Positions 54,216-64,000 of a stretch of 64,000 nt of DNA are shown here, piece after piece. This DNA comes from Fragilariopsis cylindrus CCMP1102 (taxonomy: Eukaryota > Bacillariophyta > Bacillariophyceae > Bacillariales > Bacillariaceae). A program made the position numbers and the translations under genes. The stretch is from positions 1 through 64,000 of the forward strand of contig FMBT01000515.1 of NCBI GenBank assembly GCA_900095095.1, given 5' to 3'. Positions within the stretch are counted from its first letter, which is position 1, and each line of letters starts with the position of its first letter. Under the pieces are notes generated by a model, which saw nothing but the letters and a program-made list of their open reading frames with translations, searched no databases and was not told the origin of the DNA.

Positions 54216-54847
54216 CAGTAATGAGCTCATCAGAAATAATGGGATTGAAGCGACGAAAACTGCCTGCCTACCTGCCTATATGCCTACCTGCCTATATGTC
54301 TACCTATCTACCTAGCTACCTGCCTAACTTGCATGTTGACGAAAGTGCTACACTTATGATTACCAACGTCTATGCTCTTCAGAAAAAAGAATACAAAACA
54401 ATCGTTGCTCTCCGACCCGTCGATCATTCCGTATCATCTGCGACCAAATTTTTTCTAGAGCCGCGGGAACTAGTATTTACATTGAGGTAGGCTTAACTAC
54501 AATAGACTAAGGCTGGATTAAGCCTAGACGTTTACGTGAATATAAACAACTGAGATGATACGATTTTCAAGATGCATATACAGTAATTTACCATTAAAAT
54601 GTTTCATTTGTTTATTATTTCGACCAATTTTTGGTGACTTACAACTTCAGGTAAACTGAGTGGATGCAAGAACATGCTTCGTAATCGACCATAACGACAT
54701 CATCGCTTTTCACCGCATCTTGTCATTTATTTTCAACCGTGCGTACGAAAGATCTCAACGATGCACACCCTTCTTTCAGTTCATCTCGACTACAGGATGT
54801 GTACCTAAACTCATACTTACAAATACGGCCTTCTTTGTAATCAGAAG
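54216..54847. other. Intergenic
   Basis: Contains a CCTGCCTATATGCCTA repeat field at 54259-54335, which makes an open stretch without domain. The rest is 3' flank shared by the two converging genes. Confidence 0.5.
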
Positions 54848-56007
54848 TTATGCAGCTTCTAAAACACGACGTTTCTTCGCTAAGATACGCATACTACAAC
54901 GTCGACGACGTTTTCGACTTGGATCTGAAATATCAGTAAATATACGTGGTTGTTTTTTCTGTAGAAATAGGTAGAGAAGTAATGGTTTCTTTGCAAACTT
55001 TTCAAGAAGATTTGGATATATATTAAGCGGAATATCATCCTTGTCATCGTCGATACTCTTGTTGCTCTTATTATTATTATCGCTGCATCTCTTCCATTTT
55101 TTATTCAACACCATATGATGATCAATTTGAGATTGAATTGATATAGTTTCATGACGTACTAATTCATCCTCCTCCGCCCCAGCCGCTAGATGGATTCCGC
55201 TTTTGTCACTTTTGTAAGGTGGTATTCTAGCATTTAATTCCAAAAGTGTCGTGTTATCACGTAAACTTTCCAGTAGATGTTGACGTCCGATAGTACTGAT
55301 TATTGCTGAAGATAGACAAATAACCCTAAGTCCTCTATTGACCTTAAGGACAGTTCCCAGTTGTTCCATCTCTTTATCGTACATGTCCACAGGACGATGA
55401 ACGTCGCCAGCAGCATAACCGTAGTCCAATCTTAATCTTTTTAGCGTAGTATTAGTCGCTAAGTTTTCACCAAAGCAACCACTTTTTAAAATGCCATTAT
55501 ATGTCCGCGACCGTAAGTCTAAATTTTGTACGCCAGCTTTGAGTACCGCATTTAGTATACATCCAAATGTTCCTTCTTTACAGAAAAGCCCTCCTATATA
55601 CCCTTCGTGTATAGTAAACGTTCGAATATTCTCGTTGGTTGCAATGGCATCGGCTATTCTATTTGCATCCACTAATGTTAGGAGCAAATTATTTCGGGTA
55701 GGTGAATATAGAAAGTCTCGAATCTTGTTTTCTGGTCCTCAAGGCACCGTAGGTAAAATTCAAAACACTGTCTATGTATTTCTTGATCCGAACATTGATT
55801 TAGTATCTTCAAAGAACGAATTTTTACACCCGACGTCGACATTTTATTCGCCAGTATAGCTTCCTGCAACTCCTGTGTTGATGCATTAAAATTATCATTT
55901 GTAAAAGTAATGCTTAGAACTTTCAATGCGGGACCGCCTTCATGTCTTAGGGAGGAAAGGACTTCTTCCATTGTATTCTTTCTTGGGTAGAATAAACGCG
56001 TCGTCAT
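54848..56007 (-). CDS. RNI-like leucine-rich-repeat protein with one frame shift
   Basis: Frames 55678..56007 and 54848..55687 together read as one LRR protein (~385 residues). Part 1 has ALKVLSITFTND, LQEAILANK and VKIRSLKIL. Part 2 has LVDANRIADAIATNENIRTF, VQNLDLRSRTY, NTTLKRLRLDYG, RGLRVICLSS and LRDNTTLLELNARIPP, all with L-spacing of ribonuclease-inhibitor-type repeats. The C-terminal tail (NIYPNLLEKFAKKPLLLYLF) is a common ending of diatom LRR proteins, then a basic region (SRKRRRRCSMRILAKKRR). The frame change lies near 55680 with no intron to explain it; a small error or a recent mutation is likely. LRR proteins bind other proteins; no kinase or F-box is attached. Confidence 0.65.
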
Positions 56008-56769
56008 AATGTTTGTTATTCTTTTTTAAACGATAGATAATGACAAAATCACGGGCGGAATCCAAGGTACAAGTCAATTAGTAGTATTCTCTGGTGCTAT
56101 TTGCCTTCTTCTGCTGCATGCTGTTGCTGCTGAAGTAATAATTGCTGCTATGCTAATGTATTACTAGTAGACGCTGTCGTTGATGTTCTTGTTACTTCTG
56201 CAGGGGTACGGTGCGTACAAGTCGTATGTTAGCATTTTTTTATTTTTTACTTTGTACTGGAGTCGAGTCGTGAGTAGTGCTACTTGTAGTGCCAATACAA
56301 AAACTAAAATATGCCCAATTTTACTAGTAATTGTTAGTCTACTATATAATAACAACTTTAGCATCAAGTATGTACACCTAAAACGTCATTTGTTTGAAAA
56401 ATAAACTATAAAGTTTACAATTGATCAATTGGATGGAGAACTGTTATATTCCTTAGTCTCCTAAGCCTACTGGTATCTCATAATGTAGGCTTGCTCACAC
56501 ATAGCACACATCAAATATCCCCCAAAATGGCCCATTTGCAATGTTTTGTGGACATACAGTACTCTCAAAAAAATGAATCAACACAAAATATGTGGATGGG
56601 ATGCACCATATATACCAAAGGGAACTAAATCTTGGTGCTTTGTGTTGATTGTCCAGCTTAGGTGCACGCAAAAGTGGAAAAACCTGGTTTGGTGCCGGCC
56701 TAAATGGCCCATTTTTTGGTTTATGCGGCCCTACAACTTCATAACCTCCATAGAAACCTAAACATTATG
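56008..56769. other. Intergenic, left part of a repeat-derived region
   Basis: From about 56420 the DNA resembles the material at 21.9-22.6 kb in word use (CCTAAATGGCCCATTTTTTGG, CCCCCAAAATGGCCCAT). Nothing coding is recognised. Confidence 0.45.
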
Positions 56770-57330
56770 TGGACCTTGCAGGTATAGATATAATGGATGC
56801 TAGTACGCCTAACCCATACCCAACCCATCTGGTGTTGTCCTTCTGTAACCCTTTCAAATGAGATATTTTGTGTTCATTTCTGATCAAAAATCTTGTTATT
56901 TTTGTGAGTGCAACATCAGCGAAATGAATTTCATTCTGCAACCACAGGAACAGGAAATTTGTACTAGGCAAACGCAATGTTCTAGTACACTATATGGATG
57001 TTAGTGCACCTGACCCATCTCGTTCTGTCCTCTGCAACCCTTTCAAATGAGATATTGTGTGTTCATTTATTTCTGATCAAAAATCATCTTGTTGTTTTTG
57101 TGCACTCCACAACAGTGAATGAATTTCATTTTGCAACCACAGATACAGAAAAGTTGTAGGAGGCAAACACAATGTTCTAGTACCACACTATGTGAATGTT
57201 AGTGCACCAACCCATCTGGTATTATTGTCTGCAACCCTTTCAAATGAGATTTTTTGTGGTTGAAAATTATGTAATTTTTTGTGTGCCTGCCACAAAAGCG
57301 AAATGAATTTTATTCCTCAGAATGAAAAGT
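56770..57330 (-). repeat. ~190-bp repeat family, second locus, inverted
   Basis: The reverse complement contains AAAGGGTTGCAGAGGACAG, GATGGGTCAGGTGCACTAAC, GTGTACTAGAACATTG, TGTGGTTGCAGAATGAAATT and ATCAGAAATGAACACA, matching the units at 21085..21600 by eye at about 75-80%. About three units with starts near 57240, 57050 and 56860 are visible. It carries no ORF. Confidence 0.8.
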
Positions 57331-57916
57331 GGTTTTTGTTCACACTACTTCCTTCTGTCAAGACAGACTAAAGTTGTTTCGGTTATTAAAGATTGCTCTA
57401 AACAACTTATGAGGCTGTGAGCTATTGCTCTTACTGTAGCTAATTCAAATGGGTTACTTTTGCACTTGTATATTTGGGTAGTGAAGGTGAGCTTTGTGAA
57501 GCATTGAGATGCATGCCAGCTCACTCTGGTTTGCAGAGTTCTATTGGGGCTACTGTATTGTACTCCTTCTATATGGAGTGTGTTAAGCGCGTTGTCTTGT
57601 GTCTGTGTCTTAAGAATGCTCATTATTGGTGTGCACACAACTCAACCTCAGTGCACAATTGGTGCACAACTGTAGTCACTTAAAGGGTAAGGATTTCAAC
57701 ACCTTCCTTCTCTAGGCAAGTCCACTGTTGAATTTTTGGTCTTTCTAAGAGGAAGAGAGGAATGCGTCAGCATAAGACCCTCTCCATTGTATGTGTAACA
57801 ACAGTGTATGTGAGTAATGGTATAAATTCTTTAATGGTACAGTAATCTACTACTGGTGTTATGATGTGGTGTACAGTAGTTAGTAGTTTGTCCACAAGTT
57901 AAACTATTTAACCTGA

Positions 57917-57955
<39 letters not shown>

Positions 57956-58953
57956 GTGAGTGAGTGAGAGTGTGAGAGATAGGGATTGGCATGATTACCT
58001 ATTGAAACTATCGCCCACACAACTCATTATATTTACTTTGAGCCAACTTATTCTAGCATTGTTCTTCAGCTTCAGCACATGGTTATGGTTATTGGACAAT
58101 CTTGACCTACCTACCAAGTTTCAAAATAAGAAGTGTATATCAAATTCTAAAGCAGCAGCAGTTTCTGTTGTTTTATCTTCATACCACCTGTGTAGATGAC
58201 AGGAATTGATAGAATCACCAGCATCCACCAGGAATGCACTATTATCATTCTACAAACTTCACCTGCAAAGATTTTTCACAAGGATTGCACAGCAAATTTG
58301 AAAGCAGCAACAACAGTGTAATATATAGAACCATCATGAGCCAGAAGTGGATATACAAGTGATATACCACTATTATTGTGAGACTGCCTTTACCTGCCCT
58401 GCAATTTTTTCCACAAGAATAGCGCAAAAAATAAATTATAACAAAGGAGCATTTGTTGTTGTTGTTGGATTGTACAACCTTTTCATGCTAATGTTTGAAA
58501 GAAGTGCACAGCAATTTTCATATACTAGCTAGCAGATCTTGTTGCTGCTGTATCATATAATTTGTTTGACATGAATAGATACAACCAATATGCAACAGTG
58601 TAGGAACGGACCCACAAGTAGTGATATACTTATATTATTGGACTGTCTTTGTATGCGAAAAGTTTACAAGAAGTGCACAATAAATTCTCACACATTTATT
58701 ATGTTATGGGTAGGTCTCCATACCACTCCTGGTTACCTAACTCACGATGAGGCATGCCTGTATCTGAGATAGAGCCAGACTATGATACTAGACTTGATAA
58801 ATCTTTCGCAGTCCTGGCGAAAGGTATACTTTTAGATGAGGGGATCAGTTCGAAATATCTATGTGAATTACTAATAGAAGATACTAAAGGAGGAATAGAC
58901 TGGAACCCTAATCCTCTTCCGAAGATGACCTACTTCCGTAATAGCCTATAGGG
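57331..58953. other. Repeat-derived or unannotated DNA left of the retroelement
   Basis: Contains a (GA)n run at 57920-57952 and a hairpin CTTTCGC-AGTCCTG-GCGAAAG at about 58803-58824. Open stretches at 57345..57638 (minus) and 58754..58951 (plus, IEPDYDTRLDKSFAVLAKGI) are unrecognised. The latter ends just before the proposed LTR, so it may be the old insertion site. Confidence 0.4.
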
Positions 58954-59517
58954 TGTACACACTAATCGTTCATAGACTAGTACTGACTTATTATTTCCGT
59001 ATATATATTCTTTACTAATTAGTTTCTTGTTACGTATGGGAACAACTGATACATCAAGGAGCTTGCTGTTGCTGGGTGAATACTATCTCTTATAAATACT
59101 GTTAGCGCTCCTTTCACTTGTTCAGTTATTTTGGATCCAATTTGGTACCTCTACCGTATCGGAACTTTCTGTTCTCTATGTGTTCTCTGTGTTCTTTGTG
59201 TTCTTTGTGTTCTCTTTGGGTTCCTAACCTTAACCCTATACTTACAAATATTATATATCTCGTCTCATTCGACCAATACGACTCACGTTTGCTCTGTAAC
59301 ATTCACTTGTAAAAAGCGTACTTTTCAAAAGTATTCACTTGTGAAAAGCGTACTTTTCAGAAGTATTCACTTGTGAAAAGCGTACTTTTCAAACGTATTC
59401 ACTTGTGAAAAGCGTACTTTTCAGAAGTATTCACTTGTGAAAGCGTACTTTTCAAACGTATTCACTTGTGAAAAGCGTACTTTTCAAAAGTGATTCTGAC
59501 TGGTCCGTATTTTATCA
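58954..59517 (-). repeat. Proposed 3' LTR of the copia element
   Basis: The interval starts TGTACACACT and ends TTTTATCA on the plus strand, so it has TG..CA ends. A CTCCCCAT polypyrimidine stretch (purine tract on the element strand) follows its inner end at 59518. Length of about 564 bp is normal for copia. The partner LTR lies outside the window, so the boundaries are tentative. Confidence 0.5.
59301..59491. repeat. Six ~32-bp tandem repeats within the LTR
   Basis: Units starting ATTCACTTGTGAAAAGCG are at 59301, 59333, 59365, 59397, 59429 and 59460. Each contains the inverted repeat TGAAAAG-CGTA-CTTTTCA (in the first unit one base differs). They may serve as enhancer-like repeats of the element promoter; this is inferred. 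Confidence 0.85.
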
Positions 59518-62500
59518 CTCCCCATCAATGGACGATATATATATTTGGATTAATAGAGTATATCTACTCCCCATAATCCTATCCGTCATTGATCTTCTTT
59601 TCTTGAATTCTTTCGTCCAAACACAATGGATCATCATTTTCATACAATGTCGCCGTGTTACCTTCATGGTGAAATATGGGTTTCAGGATACCGTTGTAGA
59701 CTTCTCCATGTCCCCAGTGCTTGCTCAAGACGTCCGAAATATTGTCTGCCGATGGAATATGTGTGAGTATAACATATCCAGCTGCCATCATGGATCTCAC
59801 ATAGTGGTAGTTCAGGATGTTATGCCGTGCATGAAGCTTGGAGTGAGGTACATTCGAACTATCAATCATTGATTCATTATCACCAAAAGCATAGCTCTTT
59901 ACATTCAAAGGTACTCCCAAATATCTCGCTGACATTCGATGGTCAACTATTTGTTCAAAACAAGTCTTTCCAGAACAATATTCCGATCCATATGTAGCAG
60001 TCTCAGGAGTCTTTTGCTTCTTTGAAAACCAATCCATCGATGTTTTGTTCCAGAAGTGAATACATCCCGTTACAGATTTTCCCGACAACACATCATGCAT
60101 CAGGTTGGCATCGAAGTAATGCGACAACGTGACCCTCTTTCCCAATGGTTCGGGGGCATCAGTTGGAAGTTCCTCGTACTGTTTTCCGTACGGTGTATGG
60201 GTCCAGTCTTTTGCATCCTTATTATCAAAACTAGATAAGTCAGGTTCTTCAGTTCTGTATCTCAACTTGAAGTGTTTGAAGTTACAGGCGTACTCGTAAA
60301 TCCTCATCACTCTTTTGAGATGTCCAGATCTAGGTGCAGATCTGAAGCTTGACATGGTCATTACGTGTGTAAGCATATCCCATCTACCTATCGAGATTAG
60401 CCATTGAAGCGATCCTATCATCGATTGGTATTTCTCAATGTCTTCTGTTTCTAGGAATTCAGAGGTATCCAATTCAGGGTGGTCTCCTTTCTCCAGAGGA
60501 GATTTGATCTTAGTGCTGGGTGCCTTTCCAAACCATCTGATGAAGTCTTCTCTGAGCTTTTCGATATATTTCTGTGGATCTTGGCATAGAACTCCATATT
60601 TGTCTCTTGTGAACCCGCATCCTAAATGGTATTCTATAAGTTGAGATCCTTTCAGTTTGAATCCTATCGGTTTGCTTTGTAGAGCATCAAGGAATTTCTT
60701 CACATCCTCAATTACACAAGCGAGATCATCAACGTATGTAGCAACGTATTCCCAAAGTTGAAGTTTGTGGTTCTTCCTCATGTAAATTTCTGGTTCACAT
60801 AATGATGGCTTGAATCCTAGAGATCTTAGTGCCTTATCAAGCACAAGCTTGAATGCTAGTCCACTGCTCTTCAATCCGTATAGCGCTTTGTAAATGATCA
60901 ATAGATGTCCTTCTTTCTCCTTTCCAAACTCAGGCCCTGCCCGAATGCACACTTTTTCAGTTGTCTTTGCCTCTAAGTAAGCATTGCCGACATCAGTTTG
61001 CCATGCTGGAATTCCATTTAGTTCTGATAGGAATAGCACCATTCTTAGTCCTCGTAGTGATACCACACCGGCGTATACGCTTGTCAATGGAATGTCGGTC
61101 AAATGTCCGTCCGCAACCAGTCTTGCTTTGAATCTGCCATCGTGCTTTACAGCATATATCAAATGAACTCCTATCTTCTTGAAACTATTTGGTATCTTAT
61201 CAGGGCTGAACAATCCTTTATCGGTAAATACCTGGTATAGATCCATCATTTGCATCTCGAGAAATGTGGCGTGTGCCCATTTGTTGTTACCATTTTCCAT
61301 ATCAAATTCCAATGCTTCGTCATAATCTCTGGGAATTTTATATCCAAATTGGTATTTCTGCGAAAGTCGATACGATCTCATCTTGGCTTTGCTTGATGGT
61401 CCTTGCAATCAGGGTCTTTCGTTTTGCCATTCCTCTGAATTGTTTCCAACCTGTAATATTTAGGAGTCCTTGCTCTTGAGCATATTTTGCCACTAGGAAC
61501 TTGTTTTCGGTGCTTCCTCTAATGAATTCAGATACAGGCTCGTGTGATGTGTTCCACCCGTCCACAAAATCTTGATTTCTGCGGGTTTTCCTTTATCCTT
61601 TCTATGCCCAATAATCTTGTTGAAATGCCAAAGAGTGTCACTGTCTTCTTGTTCTTCAATCATATTCATTACCTCGTTGTATGTCATGATGTCTTCAAAT
61701 TGATCTTCTTTGCATAAGACCTTGAATTTGACAAGTGTCGGATCCTGTTTTGCAATGGCATCTTCCTCATGAATTGTGTCCAACACCTGTAAACGTTTTG
61801 TATTACCTAGATCATCAGGTGTTGATATAAATGTCCTTCCCTTGATGCTAACTGGATCGAATCTTGCTTCTTTCTCATTGCGCTTCCCCTGTTTTCTTGT
61901 TGTCATCGTATGTACTCCCCAACCCTAGTGAATCATAAAATGAATCGGATATATCAATTGGTTGTCCGTTGGCCTTGGTGTGTGGTTTGCCAATTGGATT
62001 CATCGGATTGATGACAGGTCCAGTTCTGTTCTTGTTTGGAGCAATAATAGGAGATTCTTCAATCGGATCTGGTGAAGCTTCTGCTAGTATTCCCGGAGAT
62101 ACTTGTTCTTGGTTGGGTGACATAGTGGGTGGCATCCATTTCTTGACACCCTTTGGTCGACCATCCAATTCCTCCCCATAAGTCTGTCCGGGTATACCAA
62201 AATTACCATTGTCTGGACCTTTTATAAACTCTTTAAAAGGTTTTCCATCATCAACAAGCGGGTTCGCACGAAGGTTGCGAGTCTTAGGATCAAGGGCTGT
62301 GCGAATTTCGGCGCGTTGTATAATCTTCTGAGTATCAGATGTGAGAATGTGGAAAGTCATGGCATGGCCATAGTTTTCCGCAATTCCCATGAAGTTTCCC
62401 ATGAGTTCTTCTGTGTTACCAAACGAATTGTCAATTTTCTTGTAATAAATAGGCTCGTTGAAGAAGAACTGAATAATGGGGCTGATATCTCCAACTTGTC

Positions 62501-64000
62501 CGGTAGCAAGGAAATATGGGTTTCGGTTGCCGAGATTAGGGTCACATGTGAGGTTCAAAATGAATATAACATATGTCAGGGCAAAGAACCAAGTGTTGGC
62601 ATCAGCGTCGGTACGATCCATGAGGCGATTGGTGAGGCTTTTAACCGTTTGCCATCTTCGTTCACATCCGTTTTGATGTTGCTTGTGTGCTTCGGTTTGC
62701 CACCATGGAATATACATGTCACGAAGGTAGTTCCTGACGGAAGTACTCGATTGGTTACCTGCATGATCTGACAGTAGGCGTTTAGGACACCCCCATTGAC
62801 AAACGAAATCTTGAAGTGCTGCGAGGAAACCAACGGTAGATTTGGTCTTGCCGATAGGGGAACGCATCAAATATGCAGCTCCGATCCTAGAAAGAGCTCC
62901 AAAGAAAACTTGTGCCGATGGTTTGTCCTCCATCTACCGAAGGTGTCTCGGAGAATATAGCATCAGTCATCACGTCATCGTTCAGTCGGAATGCATTCAT
63001 AGCAGGACTTGGAGACTTGTATCTTCGTTGAAGCCGAGTTGATGCAGGCATTCTTCCATATTGAGTTGTATTATTGAACGTAAGTTTAATAATATCGATG
63101 GGAAGGAATGCAAAGTAAGGCTGGAATGCTTCATAGTCAATGTCGCTTGGTGTGTGAGTTCTTTGGAGTCCATTCTTGAGCACTATTTGCAATGTCAGGA
63201 TCAATAGATGTTTCAAATATACCATATGCAACTTTGTTTCGAAATGCATTTGTAACACATCGAAGAGTTGCAGCATCAAAGAAATCATTGATTGGAGGAA
63301 ATTCTGGTGCGGTGTATAAATGTTCAATGCAGCCGTTATCAGATTTGTCAGTTTCCATTGGTTGTTGAATTGCATTTTGCATAATGTCCATGGTTTCTGA
63401 CTGATCAAAAGAAACACACCCGTTGTTGTTGCTGATGCTTGACGTATCATTCATAATATTGAAACGATCATCCACACAAGCAATGTGTGAGTTGACAGCA
63501 ATATCCATGAGTTCACCTCGTACATTATAGGTGTTGCCTCGAGGTAGTAAATCAGAAACGAAAGGAGTGTCAATGAGGCCTTTGCTTTCGTCAAATGTTG
63601 AGTCTGCAATCATCGGATTCCATTCTTGATCTGAGGTCATGATCACATGGTCCAAAGTTTCCCACTCTTGGTCAGTATATGGTCGTTGCTCTAAGTAAGG
63701 CAGACCCGCCTGTATACTTAATGGGAATACATATCCCTCTAACGTAGTAATACGTTGAGTTCCTTCGAATGCAATTGCTTTGTCATCGACTGTAGCACCA
63801 TAATCTTCCAATTGAATACAAGAGTGTATTGTTTGGTTTCTTCCTGTGAAAGCATATTCATTGAATATACCAATAACAGGTTTGGAGTTCAAAGGGAAAA
63901 GAACGGCTCCGCATGTACCTACTTTGATATTGTTGATTTGATGAGCATCAACTCCAGCAATATGTACATGTCGCGGTGGTTCTGGTCCCTCAATCCATCT

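Larger units (their letters stand above)
58954..64000 (-). mobile_element. Ty1/copia LTR retroelement (fossil), runs off the right edge
   Basis: This is read as a fossil. On the minus strand, from right to left, the parts are: a protease-side polyprotein region (~63.0-64.0 kb, with VGTCGAVLFPLNSKPVIG words), integrase (~61.9-63.0 kb), reverse transcriptase (~60.2-61.6 kb, with LYGLKSSGLAF and YVDDLA), RNase H (~59.6-60.2 kb, with ATYGSEY and DNESMID). The order integrase before RT defines copia/Pseudoviridae-type elements; wording is that of diatom elements. The proposed 3' LTR is at 58954..59517. Only this LTR lies in the window, so age cannot be dated from LTRs. A long intact RT/RNase H region suggests moderate age. 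Reading frame is broken roughly three to four times, so it is probably not autonomous as it stands. Confidence 0.9.

Noticed and set aside
54115-54490. Open stretches with Ile-Arg-Thr and Tyr-Leu-Pro repeats
   Set aside because: They are translations of ACGAACAAT and CCTGCCTA microsatellites.
62316-62771. 151-codon plus-strand ORF within the copia element
   Set aside because: Antisense to integrase; no independent domain.

Overview
The window looks like nuclear DNA of a pennate diatom (Bacillariophyceae, of the Fragilariopsis/Pseudo-nitzschia type). This rests on several signs read together. There are two tandem NRT2-type nitrate/nitrite transporters, proteins with helicase-associated (HA) domains, and a Ty1/copia retroelement with diatom-style pol sequence. 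Introns are short (about 60-310 bp) with GT..AG ends, proteins carry many Asn/Ser/Asp runs, one precursor looks plastid-targeted, and microsatellites are abundant. No prokaryotic operon, rRNA or convincing complete tRNA was seen. The species is inference.

Layout. 0-3.3 kb: a decayed leucine-rich-repeat gene and a MYND zinc-finger ORF lie between ~155-bp inverted repeats. 3.6-9.8 kb: an unknown spliced gene, divergent from a guanylyltransferase-like/F-box fusion, which converges stop-to-stop with a plastid-type LON-domain protein. 10.7-13.8 kb: an HA-domain protein and a small Ser-rich protein. 14-16.9 kb: gene-poor, with short direct repeats. 16.9-24.7 kb: a decayed P-loop (AIG1-like) GTPase followed by a decayed HA-domain gene. 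Part of this block is duplicated at 22.8-24.7 kb, where the HA gene is open. A ~190-bp tandem repeat family lies between the two copies. 24.7-27.4 kb: a membrane-anchored methyltransferase-like gene with one in-frame TGA, and a secreted Cys-repeat protein. 27.4-30.3 kb: a repeat field including three 176-bp units.

30.3-35.8 kb: a glycosyltransferase-like type II membrane protein, a tRNA-like SINE candidate, and small secreted or membrane proteins. 37.0-42.0 kb: the tandem nitrate transporters, which share their first intron; only the second copy has another. 42.9-49.9 kb: a prenylcysteine oxidase-like flavoprotein, a two-domain secreted protein, a DUF1295/steroid-reductase-like membrane enzyme, and a coiled-coil protein with a C-terminal GTY/GQW-type domain. 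51.2-56.0 kb: an acidic Ser-rich protein, an ADP-ribosyltransferase-like locus and an RNI/LRR gene. 56.4-58.9 kb: repeats, including the ~190-bp family in opposite orientation. 59-64 kb: a Ty1/copia element on the minus strand that runs off the right edge.

Most genes are independent eukaryotic units. The exceptions are the nitrate transporter pair (nitrogen uptake) and the GTPase/HA block, where two gene types lie adjacent and were at least partly duplicated together. All gene models are read by eye: splice sites were chosen by GT/AG, frame continuity and, for the transporters, agreement between paralogues.
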